Positions 53,642 through 63,607 are shown, numbered from the stretch's first letter. The stretch: DNA of 64,000 nt from Gammaproteobacteria bacterium (GCA_013214965.1 JABSRU010000004.1:1-64000), one strand, 5' to 3'. Numbers and translations: made by a program. Notes: generated from the letters alone by a model not told the origin.

Positions 53642-54931
53642 TTATTTTTGGTCAAATAATGTGGAAACCAAAATCTGACGGCTGATAATATCTTCAGGGC
53701 GATCTTTCTTTCTAATTAGGTGACTGAGGCCTTGGTGGATTAAAATTTCCTTAGGGTGTCCCTGACTGTGGAATAAGCCAGGTGAGGCCGAAGGCCCATA
53801 GGCCCCCGATTTATGAACAGCAATAAGATCACCGACTTTACTGTCTGGTAATTCAACCTTGCGGGCCAGTAAATCCTCCGGATTACAAAGCACTCCTGCA
53901 ACATTATATATTTTAGTAATCAATGACTGTTCACTACTGAGGTTTTCTGTGGGGAAATTTCGTTGTACTACTGCACCAATGCCAACAGCGGAAAGGTGAC
54001 AATGGGTGCCACCGTCTGTTACTAGAAACTCCTCACCATAACATTGCTTAATACTATTGATTTTACATACAAAAGAGCCCGCCGTTGCTGCAATATATCG
54101 ACCTGATTCCATCAATATGCGGGTGTGTGGATAGCGCTGTTTAAAGGAACTGAAAAGAGGTCTCATTAATTGTGAAAACTCAACCATATCAAGCTCTTTC
54201 TCGGCACCAAAATATGGAACACCCATGCCACCGCCGACATCGACCATTGAGAAATGATGGTTAAATTGATCACTAATTCGCTGATATAATGACAAAATAT
54301 ATTCGGTGTTTTCGTAGATACCTTGAGCCGCTAAAATACGTGAGCCGTTGTAGACGTGGATCCCCATAATATTAATATGTTCAGCTCTGGCTAACGCGGG
54401 AAATATCTCGAATAAACGAGGCTCCTCAATACCAAAGTGAGTGGGGCGTCCACCCATTTTTAGCGGAGCAGAACGGGTTGAAAAGCTTGGATTGATCCGG
54501 ATTGCAACATTAGCGACTTTCCCGATGTTCGCTGCAATGTCATTCACACGATAAAACTCTTCAACCGACTCAATCACCAATGCAAAAACTTCAACCTCAA
54601 GTGCTCGAGCCAATTCTTCATCAGATTTTGAGGGGCCAAGAAATATAATGTTCTGAGGTTTAAAACCAGCTTTTAACGCAATCTCTAATTCAGTTAATGA
54701 ACAGACTTCGGCATTTGCACCCTCTGATCGTAATAGCGAACAAAGAGAAACATTTGGGTTAACTTTTAATGCATAAAACACATCGACAAAGTCTGGTAAG
54801 TTTGTTTTGAGGCGTTGATAGTTGGCCGTCAGCACATTGCTATCATAGACATAAAACGGCGTTCCGTATTCCTGATCCAATTGATTAAACGTAACGCCCT
54901 GTATATTTCTGCTAACCATAGTAAATACCAC
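53642..54931 (-). CDS. PLP-dependent fold-III decarboxylase, exosortase-A-associated type
   Basis: 429-aa enzyme of the diaminopimelate/ornithine decarboxylase family. The PLP lysine is in YALKVNPN, the phosphate loop in GGGMGVPYF, and ESGRYIA matches the usual EPGR block. The region that carries CESGD in diaminopimelate decarboxylase reads VLCNPEDLLARKVELP instead, a pattern I associate with the decarboxylase of exosortase-A clusters. It probably acts on an amino acid, free or bound to the ACP encoded next. It is not a housekeeping LysA. Confidence 0.82.
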   Translation of the reverse strand: MVFTMVSRNIQGVTFNQLDQEYGTPFYVYDSNVLTANYQRLKTNLPDFVDVFYALKVNPNVSLCSLLRSEGANAEVCSLTELEIALKAGFKPQNIIFLGPSKSDEELARALEVEVFALVIESVEEFYRVNDIAANIGKVANVAIRINPSFSTRSAPLKMGGRPTHFGIEEPRLFEIFPALARAEHINIMGIHVYNGSRILAAQGIYENTEYILSLYQRISDQFNHHFSMVDVGGGMGVPYFGAEKELDMVEFSQLMRPLFSSFKQRYPHTRILMESGRYIAATAGSFVCKINSIKQCYGEEFLVTDGGTHCHLSAVGIGAVVQRNFPTENLSSEQSLITKIYNVAGVLCNPEDLLARKVELPDSKVGDLIAVHKSGAYGPSASPGLFHSQGHPKEILIHQGLSHLIRKKDRPEDIISRQILVSTLFDQK

Positions 54932-54968
54932 CTTATTTTATAAATTAAATGATGCTGCACGATTAGGT

Positions 54969-55922
54969 TTATTGGTCAGCATTAAACATGTCGTATTCGA
55001 TTAACCATTGCCCTTGTACTTTTTTCCATAAAATCGTGTATGAACCAAAAAATACCGGGTATGTTCTCCCGTTAACATAGGCGGTCATGTGGGCCCGCTG
55101 AAAGGCCGAAGTCATGCCAGTAAAAAACTCCAATTCATCCTGCACAAATTCGACCGAGTCGACATTGTGTACGCTCTTTTTAAACTCTTGAGCAATCGCT
55201 GTGCGACCAATCCGCGCTGGAACACCTGGCTTTAAAAAAACACCGTTTGCGGTATATTCCTCAGAAATCCCCACGTAATCTTTTTTCTTCCATTTGTCTT
55301 CAAATCGACGATCGGCAATCGCAATCAGTTCTGCTTCTTTCAACAATTTCATTCTGCTGACCTTTTCTGTTCCGCTATAACGAATGCTATGATCGTCGTA
55401 CTGCTCGTCAGCATTAAACATGTCGTAATGGATTAGCCAATTACCTTCGACTTTTTTCCACAAAATGATATATGAGCCCTTAAAGACGGGTTGTTGAGAT
55501 TGGTCGATATATGCCAGCATATGCGCACGTTGATAAGCAGAAGATAGGCCATCAAAAAATTGTAACTCATCCTGAAAAAACTCGACGCGATCGATATCTT
55601 GAACACTTTGCGCAAACTCTTTGGCGATAGCTGCTTTACCTATTCGAGGCACTTTTCCCGGTTTCATAAAAACGCCATTTTTGGTGTATTCATTGGCAAT
55701 ACCCACAGGATCTTTTTGCTGCCACTTAGCTTCAAACCTCCGATCTGCCTGATCGATTAATGTTGCTTGGTTAATCAACTCCGCTTTAGTAACTGATGTT
55801 TGACCGTCATAAATAACCTTTGAACCTTTGTAATCAACAATGAGAGGTGCAGCTAAAGTCAGGTGACTGATGAGCACTCCTGCTGTGAGTAATATGTATT
55901 TAGATGGGTTAGTTAGTTTCAT
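54969..55922 (-). CDS. exported tandem NTF2-like (DUF4440/SnoaL) protein
   Basis: 317 aa with signal peptide (SHLTLAA) and two copies of one domain (about 45-170 and 190-317). They match at ADRRFEAKW/ADRRFEDKW, NEYTKNGVFMKPG/EEYTANGVFLKPG, FFQDELQFFDG/FVQDELEFFTG and HYDMFNADE/EYDMFNADQ. Single NTF2-like domains dimerise to form a binding or active-site cone. This protein would make one pseudo-dimer in the periplasm. It is first in the gene group and 37 bp from the decarboxylase. The ligand is unknown. Confidence 0.75.
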   Translation of the reverse strand: MKLTNPSKYILLTAGVLISHLTLAAPLIVDYKGSKVIYDGQTSVTKAELINQATLIDQADRRFEAKWQQKDPVGIANEYTKNGVFMKPGKVPRIGKAAIAKEFAQSVQDIDRVEFFQDELQFFDGLSSAYQRAHMLAYIDQSQQPVFKGSYIILWKKVEGNWLIHYDMFNADEQYDDHSIRYSGTEKVSRMKLLKEAELIAIADRRFEDKWKKKDYVGISEEYTANGVFLKPGVPARIGRTAIAQEFKKSVHNVDSVEFVQDELEFFTGMTSAFQRAHMTAYVNGRTYPVFFGSYTILWKKVQGQWLIEYDMFNADQ

Positions 55923-56138
55923 TAGCTAGTCCTATTGCTTATTAATTGTTTTACACATCTTAAGAGAGTAATTAAATTTTATTATCACGAAACCGTAACG
56001 TTTCCATTACGTATTGGTAACAACCTGGCCAAGCTTAAGTACTCAGTCAACGATCTTTGTTGAATGATTTTAATTGATTAATTATCAATGTTTTTTAACT
56101 TTATTTGTCTTTAAGAACAGTGCTGAACGCGGAAAATG

Positions 56139-56220
56139 ACGATGGTTTTTTCTGTGGTTTCAAGTTACATTTAATCGTCAACGATGAAGATTTTCTAATG
56201 GTTAAAATCACTGCAAGAAG
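56139..56220 (+). pseudogene. short IS982-like transposase scrap
   Basis: Reads DGFFCGFKLHLIVNDE followed by stops. This resembles the GWFYGFKLHLVIND block of IS982 transposases, also seen at 48.5 kb. Only about 25 residues survive, so the family call is tentative. Confidence 0.4.
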
Positions 56221-56462
56221 CTAGGACTATCCGCTAAGTTATGCTGTGCCGAAAATATACTTTACCCAATTTGAGGGATTATTAGAGCCTCTAGTATCAC
56301 CGGGTAATAGATGATAACCGTTACTTGGTTTTTGTCCGATAGCACCACATTTTTTATCTAAAACTGAGTCAACATTAGCTGCCTACTGCCAAAGTACAAG
56401 CGCAATAACCGCTGATGTTTTACGCATCATTTAAGTCTATTTCATTGATGTTATTGTGTTGT

Positions 56463-56797
56463 TTAATCATCTATCAAACTATGTCCGCCTAAATAATTTT
56501 CAAGATACTTCGTCGCAACACCGTGAAACTTACCTACCTACTCCTTAATCGACTATGAAAAGCCTTTAGATAGTTTTTACACCGGTATCTCTGCATGTCA
56601 GCTGTTTTTCGATGACGATTGATTCAATGGCTATGACAGTGTGGATACTCTGGATTATCGACCAATCGCTGCTCAATTTCTTTGATAATGAGTGTGATAG
56701 GGTTGCGAGTGCTTAGCGCATTACCTAGTAATTTAGTTTGCTGATCGGTTAGTTGCGAAACTTGGTCAAGAAGCTTAGTAAATAAGTGTGTATTCAT
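56463..56797 (-). pseudogene. IS1595-family transposase with large internal deletion
   Basis: The minus strand starts with ATG 56797 and reads MNTHLFTKLLDQVSQLTDQQ to NPEYPHC, the start of the zinc ribbon. It then breaks, gives MQRYRCKNYLKAF (second half of the ribbon), breaks again, and ends KFHGVATKYLENYLGGHS with TAA at 56463. The catalytic middle, about 200 residues, is gone. It is inert. Confidence 0.7.
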
Positions 56798-57336
56798 TGC
56801 TTTCTACTCTTAGTAACTGGACATTAACACAGTGTAGAAATAATTTACTGTACTACTAGTAGGACATAGCCAAAGCATTAAATGACCTAATCTTTCTAAT
56901 GTCCGATATTTACATGTTTACTTCTTGGGTAATTGCTTAACAAAGTGTCTGGGGAAATTAAATTTTCTATCAATAGGAAAATAATAACTAATTTATTTTT
57001 CAACTCATTGTGAGCATTTTACGACACCCAAATAGGCTTATACCCACTAACCACATGACTAAAAATAAGTTCAGTCTAAAATAAAATCTCAGCACAAATA
57101 AGTACAAAACTTAATCGATAACGACGTTCATATAGGTAATAACGGCTAATTTTTGAACTAAACTTCTAAATTAAGTTTTTTAAAATGAGTAAGTTTCAAA
57201 TTTAATTAGTACACGAATTAAATTTATCAAGCAATTAGGTTATAAATGTTGCTCAATTACCGTATAATCTGTCGTTTTACGGCCTGTTTATCTATTATCC
57301 ATAGCCTTGACAGTTTGATCACTAACTATTATGTTG

Positions 57337-57362
57337 TTTTTAATTGAACGTTCAATTAAAAA
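57337..57362. promoter_or_regulatory. BetI operator, 26-bp perfect palindrome
   Basis: Perfect dyad with core AATTGAACGTTCAATT flanked by A/T runs, 12 bp before the betI start codon. The TTGAACGTTCAA core matches known BetI sites. Choline binding to BetI would relieve repression. Confidence 0.8.
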
Positions 57363-57373
57363 CGAGGTTCACA

Positions 57374-57976
57374 ATGCCAAAAATTGGTATGAAGCCATTA
57401 CGTCGACAGCAACTCATTGATGCAACACTAGAATCTGTTGCTGAATATGGTTTGCAAAATACGACAATTATGACCATTAGCCGTATTGCTGGGATGTCAT
57501 CAGGCATTATCAGTCATTACTTTGGTGGCAAACGAGAATTGATCGAAGCAACTGTCAATTATTTGCTCGAGCAACTACAGCAGGCACTGCTGGAGCGTAT
57601 TACTCAAGAAAAACCTCCCGCTCAAACTAGGCTTCACTTAATTGTCGAAGCTAATTTTACTCAGTTTCAACGCTCACCATTAGCGAGTAAAACATGGTTA
57701 AGCTTTTGGGCGCAGTCGATGCATGATCCTGCATTGGCTCGATTGCAGTCGATCAACAGTAAACGTCTATACAGCAATCTGAAATATTCATACCGCCAAT
57801 TATTAAGCAAGGAAGCGGCCACTAATGCCGCCAAACAAACCGCTGCAATGATTGATGGCTTTTGGTTAAGAAGTGCTTTGAGTAAGCAAGCCGAGCAAGA
57901 ATTTGAAATTGCTGAACACTTATGTAAAAAATTTATTAACGATCTTATTAAGCAGGGAGACAAATTATGTCACTGA
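57374..57976 (+). CDS. betI: choline-responsive repressor BetI
   Basis: TetR-family repressor of the choline-to-betaine genes, autoregulated through the dyad just upstream. The start is ATG 57374 ([19 protein letters not shown]), giving 200 aa. A TTG at 57344 inside the operator is not credible. The helix-turn-helix is [20 protein letters not shown] at about 32-51. The ligand domain follows the BetI pattern ([18 protein letters not shown]). Its end overlaps the betB start by 10 bp. Confidence 0.94.
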   Translation: MPKIGMKPLRRQQLIDATLESVAEYGLQNTTIMTISRIAGMSSGIISHYFGGKRELIEATVNYLLEQLQQALLERITQEKPPAQTRLHLIVEANFTQFQRSPLASKTWLSFWAQSMHDPALARLQSINSKRLYSNLKYSYRQLLSKEAATNAAKQTAAMIDGFWLRSALSKQAEQEFEIAEHLCKKFINDLIKQGDKLCH

Positions 57977-59430
57977 TCCAATACCGAAATTATATTGATG
58001 GGCGTTATGTTAGTAACAGTAACGGTGCAACCTTCGACGTCATTAATCCCGCAACGGGACAAGTCATTTATCAGGTAGAAATTGCCGATGAAGGAATTAA
58101 ACAACAAGCCATTACGAGTGCAAAACAGGGCTTTGCCCTATGGTCAGCAATGAGCGCAATTGAGCGCAGTCGAATTTTGCTTAAAGCGGTGGCAATATTG
58201 CGTGAACGTAATGATGAGTTGGCAAAAATAGAGGTACTAGACACCGGTAAACCTTGGCAAGAAGCCAGCGTAGTTGATGTGTTATCGGGTGCTGACTCGA
58301 TTGAGTTTTTTGCTGGACTGGCACCTGGTATTGAGGGTAATCAACAGCAAGTCGGCGGTGATTTTTATTATACTCGTCGTGAAGCGCTAGGTGTGTGTGC
58401 CGGTATTGGCGCATGGAATTACCCATTACAAATTGCCTGTTGGAAAGCTGCTCCGGCATTAGCTTGTGGTAACAGCATGATCTTTAAGCCTTCAGAAGAA
58501 ACGCCATTAGGAGCATTGAAATTGGCCGAGATCTTTACTGAAGCTGGCATACCTAATGGTGTGTTTAATGTTATTCAAGGGGCTGGTGAAGTGGGCGCGT
58601 GGTTAAGCCATCACCCAGAAATTGCCAAGGTCTCTTTCACCGGTGAAGTTGGCACGGGGAAAAAAGTGATGGCTGGCGCGGCAACCACGCTAAAAGACGT
58701 CACGATGGAACTAGGCGGCAAGTCACCGCTGATTATTTTTGATGATGCCGATGTTGATAATGCGGTATCTGCGGCAATGCTAGGTAATTTCTACACCCAA
58801 GGTGAAGTTTGTACCAATGGCACGCGAGTCTTTGTTCAAAAAGACATTTATCCAGCGTTTATTAAGCAGTTAGTGGAACGGACTAACAATAATATTATCG
58901 TTGGCGATCCGATGGATCCTAAGACCAACTTTGGTGCGTTAATATCAGAAAAACATCAGAAATTGGTGCTGAACTATATCGAAATTGGAATTAAAGAAGG
59001 CGCAACCTTGTTAACGGGTGGCACAGCGTTAACGCCAGCGGCTTGTCCTGAGGGCTATTTTGTCGCGCCGACTATTTTCAGTGATTGTGTCGATGATATG
59101 ACTATTTGTCGTGAAGAAATCTTTGGTCCGGTAATGTCGGTACTAACCTTTGATGATGAAGACGAAGTGATTGCTCGCGCTAATGATAGCGAGTTTGGCT
59201 TGGCAGCTGGGGTCTTTACTCAAGATATTACCCGAGCGCATCGCGTTATCCATCAAATGCAAGCGGGGATCTGTTGGATCAACAGCTATGGCGCATCACC
59301 AGCAGAAATGCCGGTCGGTGGTTACAAGCAGTCGGGTATTGGTCGAGAAAATGGCTTAGCCACCTTAAATCACTACACCCAACTGAAAGCGGTCTATGTT
59401 GGTTTACAACCTCTTGAGAGTCCATTTTAG
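57967..59430 (+). CDS. betB: betaine aldehyde dehydrogenase
   Basis: NAD(P)-linked oxidation of betaine aldehyde to glycine betaine. 487 aa, typical. [19 protein letters not shown], the catalytic Glu in ELGGKSPLI, the Cys in [11 protein letters not shown], and [16 protein letters not shown] are seen. It follows betI by overlap and precedes betA by 15 bp. Confidence 0.95.
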   Translation: MSLIQYRNYIDGRYVSNSNGATFDVINPATGQVIYQVEIADEGIKQQAITSAKQGFALWSAMSAIERSRILLKAVAILRERNDELAKIEVLDTGKPWQEASVVDVLSGADSIEFFAGLAPGIEGNQQQVGGDFYYTRREALGVCAGIGAWNYPLQIACWKAAPALACGNSMIFKPSEETPLGALKLAEIFTEAGIPNGVFNVIQGAGEVGAWLSHHPEIAKVSFTGEVGTGKKVMAGAATTLKDVTMELGGKSPLIIFDDADVDNAVSAAMLGNFYTQGEVCTNGTRVFVQKDIYPAFIKQLVERTNNNIIVGDPMDPKTNFGALISEKHQKLVLNYIEIGIKEGATLLTGGTALTPAACPEGYFVAPTIFSDCVDDMTICREEIFGPVMSVLTFDDEDEVIARANDSEFGLAAGVFTQDITRAHRVIHQMQAGICWINSYGASPAEMPVGGYKQSGIGRENGLATLNHYTQLKAVYVGLQPLESPF

Positions 59431-59445
59431 TTCTATTGAGTACTT

Positions 59446-61113
59446 ATGATGAAACAACAAAAATTTGATTACATTATTGTCGGTGCTGGTTCAGCGGGTT
59501 GCGTGTTAGCCAATCGCTTGTCAGAAGATGGCAATAGCAGCGTGTTACTGTTAGAAACCGGTGGCAGTGACAAGAGCATCTTTATTCAAATGCCTACCGC
59601 ATTGTCTATTCCGATGAATAGCAGCAAATATGCCTGGCAGTTTGAAACACAGCCTGAGCCTCACATTAATAATCGCCGGATGCATTGTCCGCGCGGTAAA
59701 GTGCTAGGCGGTTCTTCATCGATTAACGGCATGGTTTATGTTCGTGGTCATGCCCGTGACTTTGATGAATGGCAACAGTACGGTGCTACTGATTGGGATT
59801 ATTCCCATTGTTTACCGTATTTTAAAAAGGCCGAAACATGGGCTTTTGGTGCTGACACTTATCGTGGCGGTGAAGGTCCTCTGGGTGTTAACAACGGTAA
59901 TAAAATGGCGAATCCGCTCTATAAAGCCTTTGTTGATGCGGGTGTTGAAGCCGGTTATCTTGCTACAGATGATTATAATGGTAGCCAGCAGGAAGGGTTT
60001 GGCGCCATGCACATGACGGTTAAAAATGGCGTGCGGAGTTCATCATCGAACGCCTATTTACGCCCAGCGATGAAACGCAGTAACTTAACCGTTGTCACTC
60101 ATGCGCTAGTACACAAGGTCTTACTGGAAGATAAAACCGCGGTCGGTGTTCGTTATGAACGCCGTGGAAAAATCATTGACGTTCATGTGAATAAGGAAGT
60201 GATTTTATCGGCAGGCTCAATCGGTTCACCACATTTGTTACAGCTTTCTGGAATTGGTGCTGAGTCAGTATTATCGGCTGCGGGTATCGAAACCTTGCAT
60301 AATTTACCAGGTGTCGGTCAAAATTTACAGGATCACCTCGAATTTTATTTCCAATTTAAATGCCTGCAACCTATCTCGCTCAATGGCAAGTTGGGTCTGT
60401 GGGATAAGTTCTTAATTGGGGCTCGTTGGATTTTAACCAAAGACGGTTTAGGGGCGACTAATCATTTTGAGTCTTGTGGTTTTATTCGCTCTAAAGCTAA
60501 CGTCGAATGGCCTGATTTACAATATCATTTCTTACCAGCAGCAATGCGTTATGACGGTAAAGAAGCCTTTGCGGGCCATGGTTTTCAAGTGCATATTGGT
60601 CATAACAAACCAAAAAGTCGCGGCAGTGTGAATGTCGTGTCGAGCGATCCTAAAGCGCATCCTCAAATTAGCTTTAACTATCTTGAGCACGAAGACGATC
60701 GCGCTGGCTTTAGAGCCTGTGTTCGCTTAACGCGCGAGATTATTCATCAGCCAGCATTTGATGCCTATCGTGGCGAAGAAATTCAACCGGGCATTGCTAT
60801 TCAAACCGACGAAGAAATTGACGAGTTCGTCCGCTCATCGGTTGAAAGTGCTTATCACCCATCTTGCTCTTGTAAAATGGGCACTGATGAAATGGCAGTG
60901 GTCGATCCACAAACCCGCGTCCATGGCATTCAAGGATTAAGAGTGGTCGATTCATCGATTTTCCCGACTATCCCTAACGGTAATTTAAATGCGCCAACGA
61001 TCATGGTTGCAGAACGTGCCGCCGATCTTATTCGTGGCATTTCACCGTTAACTGCGAGTGATGTCGAAGTTGTCATTGCGCCAAATTGGCAGCAACAACA
61101 ACGTACTAACTAA
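59446..61113 (+). CDS. betA: choline dehydrogenase
   Basis: FAD enzyme of the GMC family, membrane-associated, oxidising choline to betaine aldehyde and further. 555 aa. The FAD loop is [22 protein letters not shown] signatures are [19 protein letters not shown] and [15 protein letters not shown]. The catalytic His lies in [12 protein letters not shown], and the C-terminal [15 protein letters not shown] is conserved. It is the third gene of the betIBA set. Confidence 0.95.
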   Translation: MMKQQKFDYIIVGAGSAGCVLANRLSEDGNSSVLLLETGGSDKSIFIQMPTALSIPMNSSKYAWQFETQPEPHINNRRMHCPRGKVLGGSSSINGMVYVRGHARDFDEWQQYGATDWDYSHCLPYFKKAETWAFGADTYRGGEGPLGVNNGNKMANPLYKAFVDAGVEAGYLATDDYNGSQQEGFGAMHMTVKNGVRSSSSNAYLRPAMKRSNLTVVTHALVHKVLLEDKTAVGVRYERRGKIIDVHVNKEVILSAGSIGSPHLLQLSGIGAESVLSAAGIETLHNLPGVGQNLQDHLEFYFQFKCLQPISLNGKLGLWDKFLIGARWILTKDGLGATNHFESCGFIRSKANVEWPDLQYHFLPAAMRYDGKEAFAGHGFQVHIGHNKPKSRGSVNVVSSDPKAHPQISFNYLEHEDDRAGFRACVRLTREIIHQPAFDAYRGEEIQPGIAIQTDEEIDEFVRSSVESAYHPSCSCKMGTDEMAVVDPQTRVHGIQGLRVVDSSIFPTIPNGNLNAPTIMVAERAADLIRGISPLTASDVEVVIAPNWQQQQRTN

Positions 61114-61155
61114 TTCATAACACTGTTACATCAATAATAAAATAAGGAGACAAGT

Positions 61156-61200
61156 ATGAATAATTTAAATCACGCACTAAGTAGGGGTTGGAAAATATGA
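61156..61200 (+). CDS. 14-codon leader peptide upstream of the choline-transporter-like gene
   Basis: ATG with AAGGAGAC upstream, the best ribosome site in the region. It encodes MNNLNHALSRGWKI and ends TGA, whose TG overlaps the ATG of the next gene (ATGA). Translational coupling of the transporter to this peptide is likely, because that gene has no strong site of its own. Whether the peptide itself does anything is unknown. Confidence 0.55.
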   Translation: MNNLNHALSRGWKI

Positions 61201-62414
61201 CTATTTGGCTATCGACAGGACTAATTTTCACCTTTATTGCCATCGCATTTATTTTAATTAAATGGGGCAACATAAAGTGTATTGGGGTAACGCCCGTTAA
61301 AACATTTACCTTTATTGCTATTCTGTTTACTTCCGGTCTTGATGTTGGATTAATCATGTTCCCGCTGACTGAATTTGCAGGTTATGCAGATTTAGCAACC
61401 AGCCCAGAATACGCGTTTACTAACCCGCTAGCGATTGAGTTTGGCTTTTGGGCCTTTCTGATTTGGGGCTTCTATTTTTTAACCTGTTTCTATTTTTGTG
61501 TTATAGAACCACGGGTTAAATTCTTTGAGTTGCCATTAATCAAACTAATTAACAATGTTGTTATTATCGGCACTTGTGCGTTCACCGCATATTTGTTATT
61601 AACCAATTTACCTTGGTATATGCCAGAACTTGGCGATGGTGAAACCATTGTTGGTAGCTTCTACCTCATCGTATTTACCGTGATTTGTGCCGCGGTTTAC
61701 TCAAGTACCAGTATTTATTATGTTCGTATTTTAAGTTTGGCAACGACTTGGGCTTTCATCGGCTTAATTGTGGTGATGTGGGCTGGTGCGTTCTTAGGGG
61801 AAGGTTCTAGTGTTGGCGAGTTTGCAACAACTCTTGGTTTGATCGGTGGCTATTTTGGTAATATTCATCAGTTTGTCTTGCCGCTTAATGATTATCATGA
61901 GTTCTACCTGTTCTGGTGGTTTGCTTGGAGCATCATGATTGGTCAATTTACGTCACGTTTTGTCGGCGGTTTACGTACTTATCAAGTATTAGCTGCGATG
62001 TTGGTTATTCCATCAATACCAATTGCTGCTTGGTTTGCTGTGTTGTATTACTACAGCGTTAATAGTATTGATACTACTGGATTTTATAACTTAGCGATGG
62101 TGATTGTTGGGGTGACATTCGTGGTTAACTCACTTGATTCCCTTGTTCGCCTTTATACCGATAACTTAAATATTGGTGTTGAAAAAATCGGTAAAGTTAA
62201 GTACTTAATTGGTAACGTGGTTGCTTTAAGCCTATTAACCCTATTGTTCAAATTAGATTTCTTGCAAATCCAATGGGTTGGCGCCGTGGTTATCGGGTTG
62301 TTTTTCACCTGTTTCGGTTATATTTTGTTGAAAAAATTCAGCGTGGTTCGAGCTATCGACAGTTCACCATCAGCCAATAAAATAGACTTTAATAAAATTG
62401 ATTTACTAAAATAA
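61197..62414 (+). CDS. divergent, short BCCT-like choline/betaine transporter
   Basis: 405-aa polytopic membrane protein (about 10-12 hydrophobic segments). The stretch HEFYLFWWFAWSIMIGQF with FVGGLRTYQ resembles the betaine/choline/carnitine transporter signature (Trp-rich TM8 and the following GR(T) motif). True BCCT proteins are 500-700 aa, so this one is compact or a sister family. The start is ATG 61197, coupled to the leader peptide. An in-frame TTG at 61188 is weaker. Position after betA supports choline uptake, which is inferred. Confidence 0.7.
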   Translation: MTIWLSTGLIFTFIAIAFILIKWGNIKCIGVTPVKTFTFIAILFTSGLDVGLIMFPLTEFAGYADLATSPEYAFTNPLAIEFGFWAFLIWGFYFLTCFYFCVIEPRVKFFELPLIKLINNVVIIGTCAFTAYLLLTNLPWYMPELGDGETIVGSFYLIVFTVICAAVYSSTSIYYVRILSLATTWAFIGLIVVMWAGAFLGEGSSVGEFATTLGLIGGYFGNIHQFVLPLNDYHEFYLFWWFAWSIMIGQFTSRFVGGLRTYQVLAAMLVIPSIPIAAWFAVLYYYSVNSIDTTGFYNLAMVIVGVTFVVNSLDSLVRLYTDNLNIGVEKIGKVKYLIGNVVALSLLTLLFKLDFLQIQWVGAVVIGLFFTCFGYILLKKFSVVRAIDSSPSANKIDFNKIDLLK

Positions 62415-62428
62415 TAAGGATCATAACA

Positions 62429-63124
62429 ATGAATAAAACGTTAATTGCAATCGCTACTGGTGCTCTTTTAGTCGCTAGCCAAGCTCATGCTGGTGTTTCG
62501 GCTACCGTAAAAGTGGCATCTGACTACACCTTTAACGGTGTTAGCCAAACTGACAATGATCCAGCGCTGCAAGCTAGCTTGGATTATGCGCACGACAGTG
62601 GGTTTTATGTTGGTTCTTGGGCGAGTAATGTCAACTTTGATGACGTTGCTAACGTAGAGTGGGATTTTTACGTCGGAAATTACTGGCAACTAAACGATAA
62701 AATCGGTTTAGACGCTGGTGTTGCTTATTACACTTATCATGGTGAATCAGCGGCAAGTGGTTATAAATATGGTGAAGCTTACACTAAATTTAACCTGAAC
62801 TCTGCACTGGGTAATTCTGAACTGAACCTTTGGTATGCTTGGGATTATTTCGGTAGCGATGCTGGTCACTATATCCTGATGTTAGCCCATACTTTTGAAG
62901 TAAGCGAAGGTCACCACATTAAAGTGACAGCCGATCGTTCAATCTCGAAGAATATTAGTAAATATTCATGGGATGGCAAGAAGGGCTATAATCACTATCG
63001 CGCTGAGTACATGACGTCTTGGAATCAGTTTGACTTTAATGTTGCGGTAGAAGACACCACGATGAACTGGGACACCTCTGATACCCGAGTTGTATTCTCT
63101 GTATCAAGAAGCTTCGATTTTTAA
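62429..63124 (+). CDS. TorF-family putative outer-membrane porin
   Basis: 231-aa barrel with signal peptide (SQAHAG). KVASDYTFNGVSQTDNDPAL and YVGSWASNVNFDD match the conserved TorF/TIGR02001 family, and the protein ends SRSFDF with C-terminal Phe. The gene starts 15 bp after the transporter gene, with a GGATC upstream, so it may provide the outer-membrane path for choline or betaine. That link is by position only. Confidence 0.85.
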   Translation: MNKTLIAIATGALLVASQAHAGVSATVKVASDYTFNGVSQTDNDPALQASLDYAHDSGFYVGSWASNVNFDDVANVEWDFYVGNYWQLNDKIGLDAGVAYYTYHGESAASGYKYGEAYTKFNLNSALGNSELNLWYAWDYFGSDAGHYILMLAHTFEVSEGHHIKVTADRSISKNISKYSWDGKKGYNHYRAEYMTSWNQFDFNVAVEDTTMNWDTSDTRVVFSVSRSFDF

Positions 63125-63139
63125 ATTAGCTTAAATGAT

Positions 63140-63170
63140 AAACTCTCGTGGTCGATGATCACGAGAGTTT
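63140..63170 (+). terminator. hairpin after the TorF-like gene
   Basis: 11-bp stem AAACTCTCGTG / CACGAGAGTTT with a 9-base loop. The T run is short, so it may slow rather than fully stop transcription into the MarR gene. Confidence 0.5.
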
Positions 63171-63184
63171 AATGGATAAATTAT

Positions 63185-63607
63185 ATGGAAACATACGAAC
63201 ATCTTTTATTGTCTTTACGTCAAGTAAATCAGGCGATCTATGTCCACTCAAAGCTATTAAGTAAAGAGTCTGGGTTAACTGGGCCGCAGTTGTTAGTGAT
63301 GAAAAAAATTGCTGAACAAGTGGGGCCAATGGCTAAAAACATTGCACGTCAGGTTAATCAGAGCCCCGCAACGGTAACCAGTATTATTGATCGTTTAGAA
63401 GCTAAAAACTTAGTGCAACGCACTCGAAGCACTGATGATAAACGGCGGGTTGAATTGTATTTAACCGAGCAAGGCACTGCTCTACTGAGACAAGCACCGC
63501 TGCCGATACAGGCTCATTTTATTGAGCGCTTTCAGGCGTTAGAAAATTGGGAACAAAATCAGTTACTGTCGTCGGTGCAGCGTATAGCCACCATGATGGA
63601 AGGATAG
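63185..63607 (+). CDS. MarR-family regulator, CosR/EctR-like
   Basis: 140-aa winged-helix regulator (LTGPQLLVMKKIAE, IARQVNQSPATVTSIIDRLE, then RTRSTDDKRRVELYLTEQG). The closest type I recognise is the CosR/EctR group that represses compatible-solute genes in marine bacteria. Position just beyond the bet genes suits osmotic control. Its own targets are not shown by the sequence. Confidence 0.82.
   Translation: METYEHLLLSLRQVNQAIYVHSKLLSKESGLTGPQLLVMKKIAEQVGPMAKNIARQVNQSPATVTSIIDRLEAKNLVQRTRSTDDKRRVELYLTEQGTALLRQAPLPIQAHFIERFQALENWEQNQLLSSVQRIATMMEG

Larger units (their letters stand above)
55923..57336. other. 1.4-kb gene-poor interval with transposase debris
   Basis: No intact gene. The plus strand at about 56139-56220 reads as a broken transposase-like stretch (GFFCGFKLHLIVNDEDFL). 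The minus strand at 56463-56797 holds pieces of an IS1595-type transposase. The last 500 bp are AT-rich and must contain the bet promoter. Confidence 0.6.
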
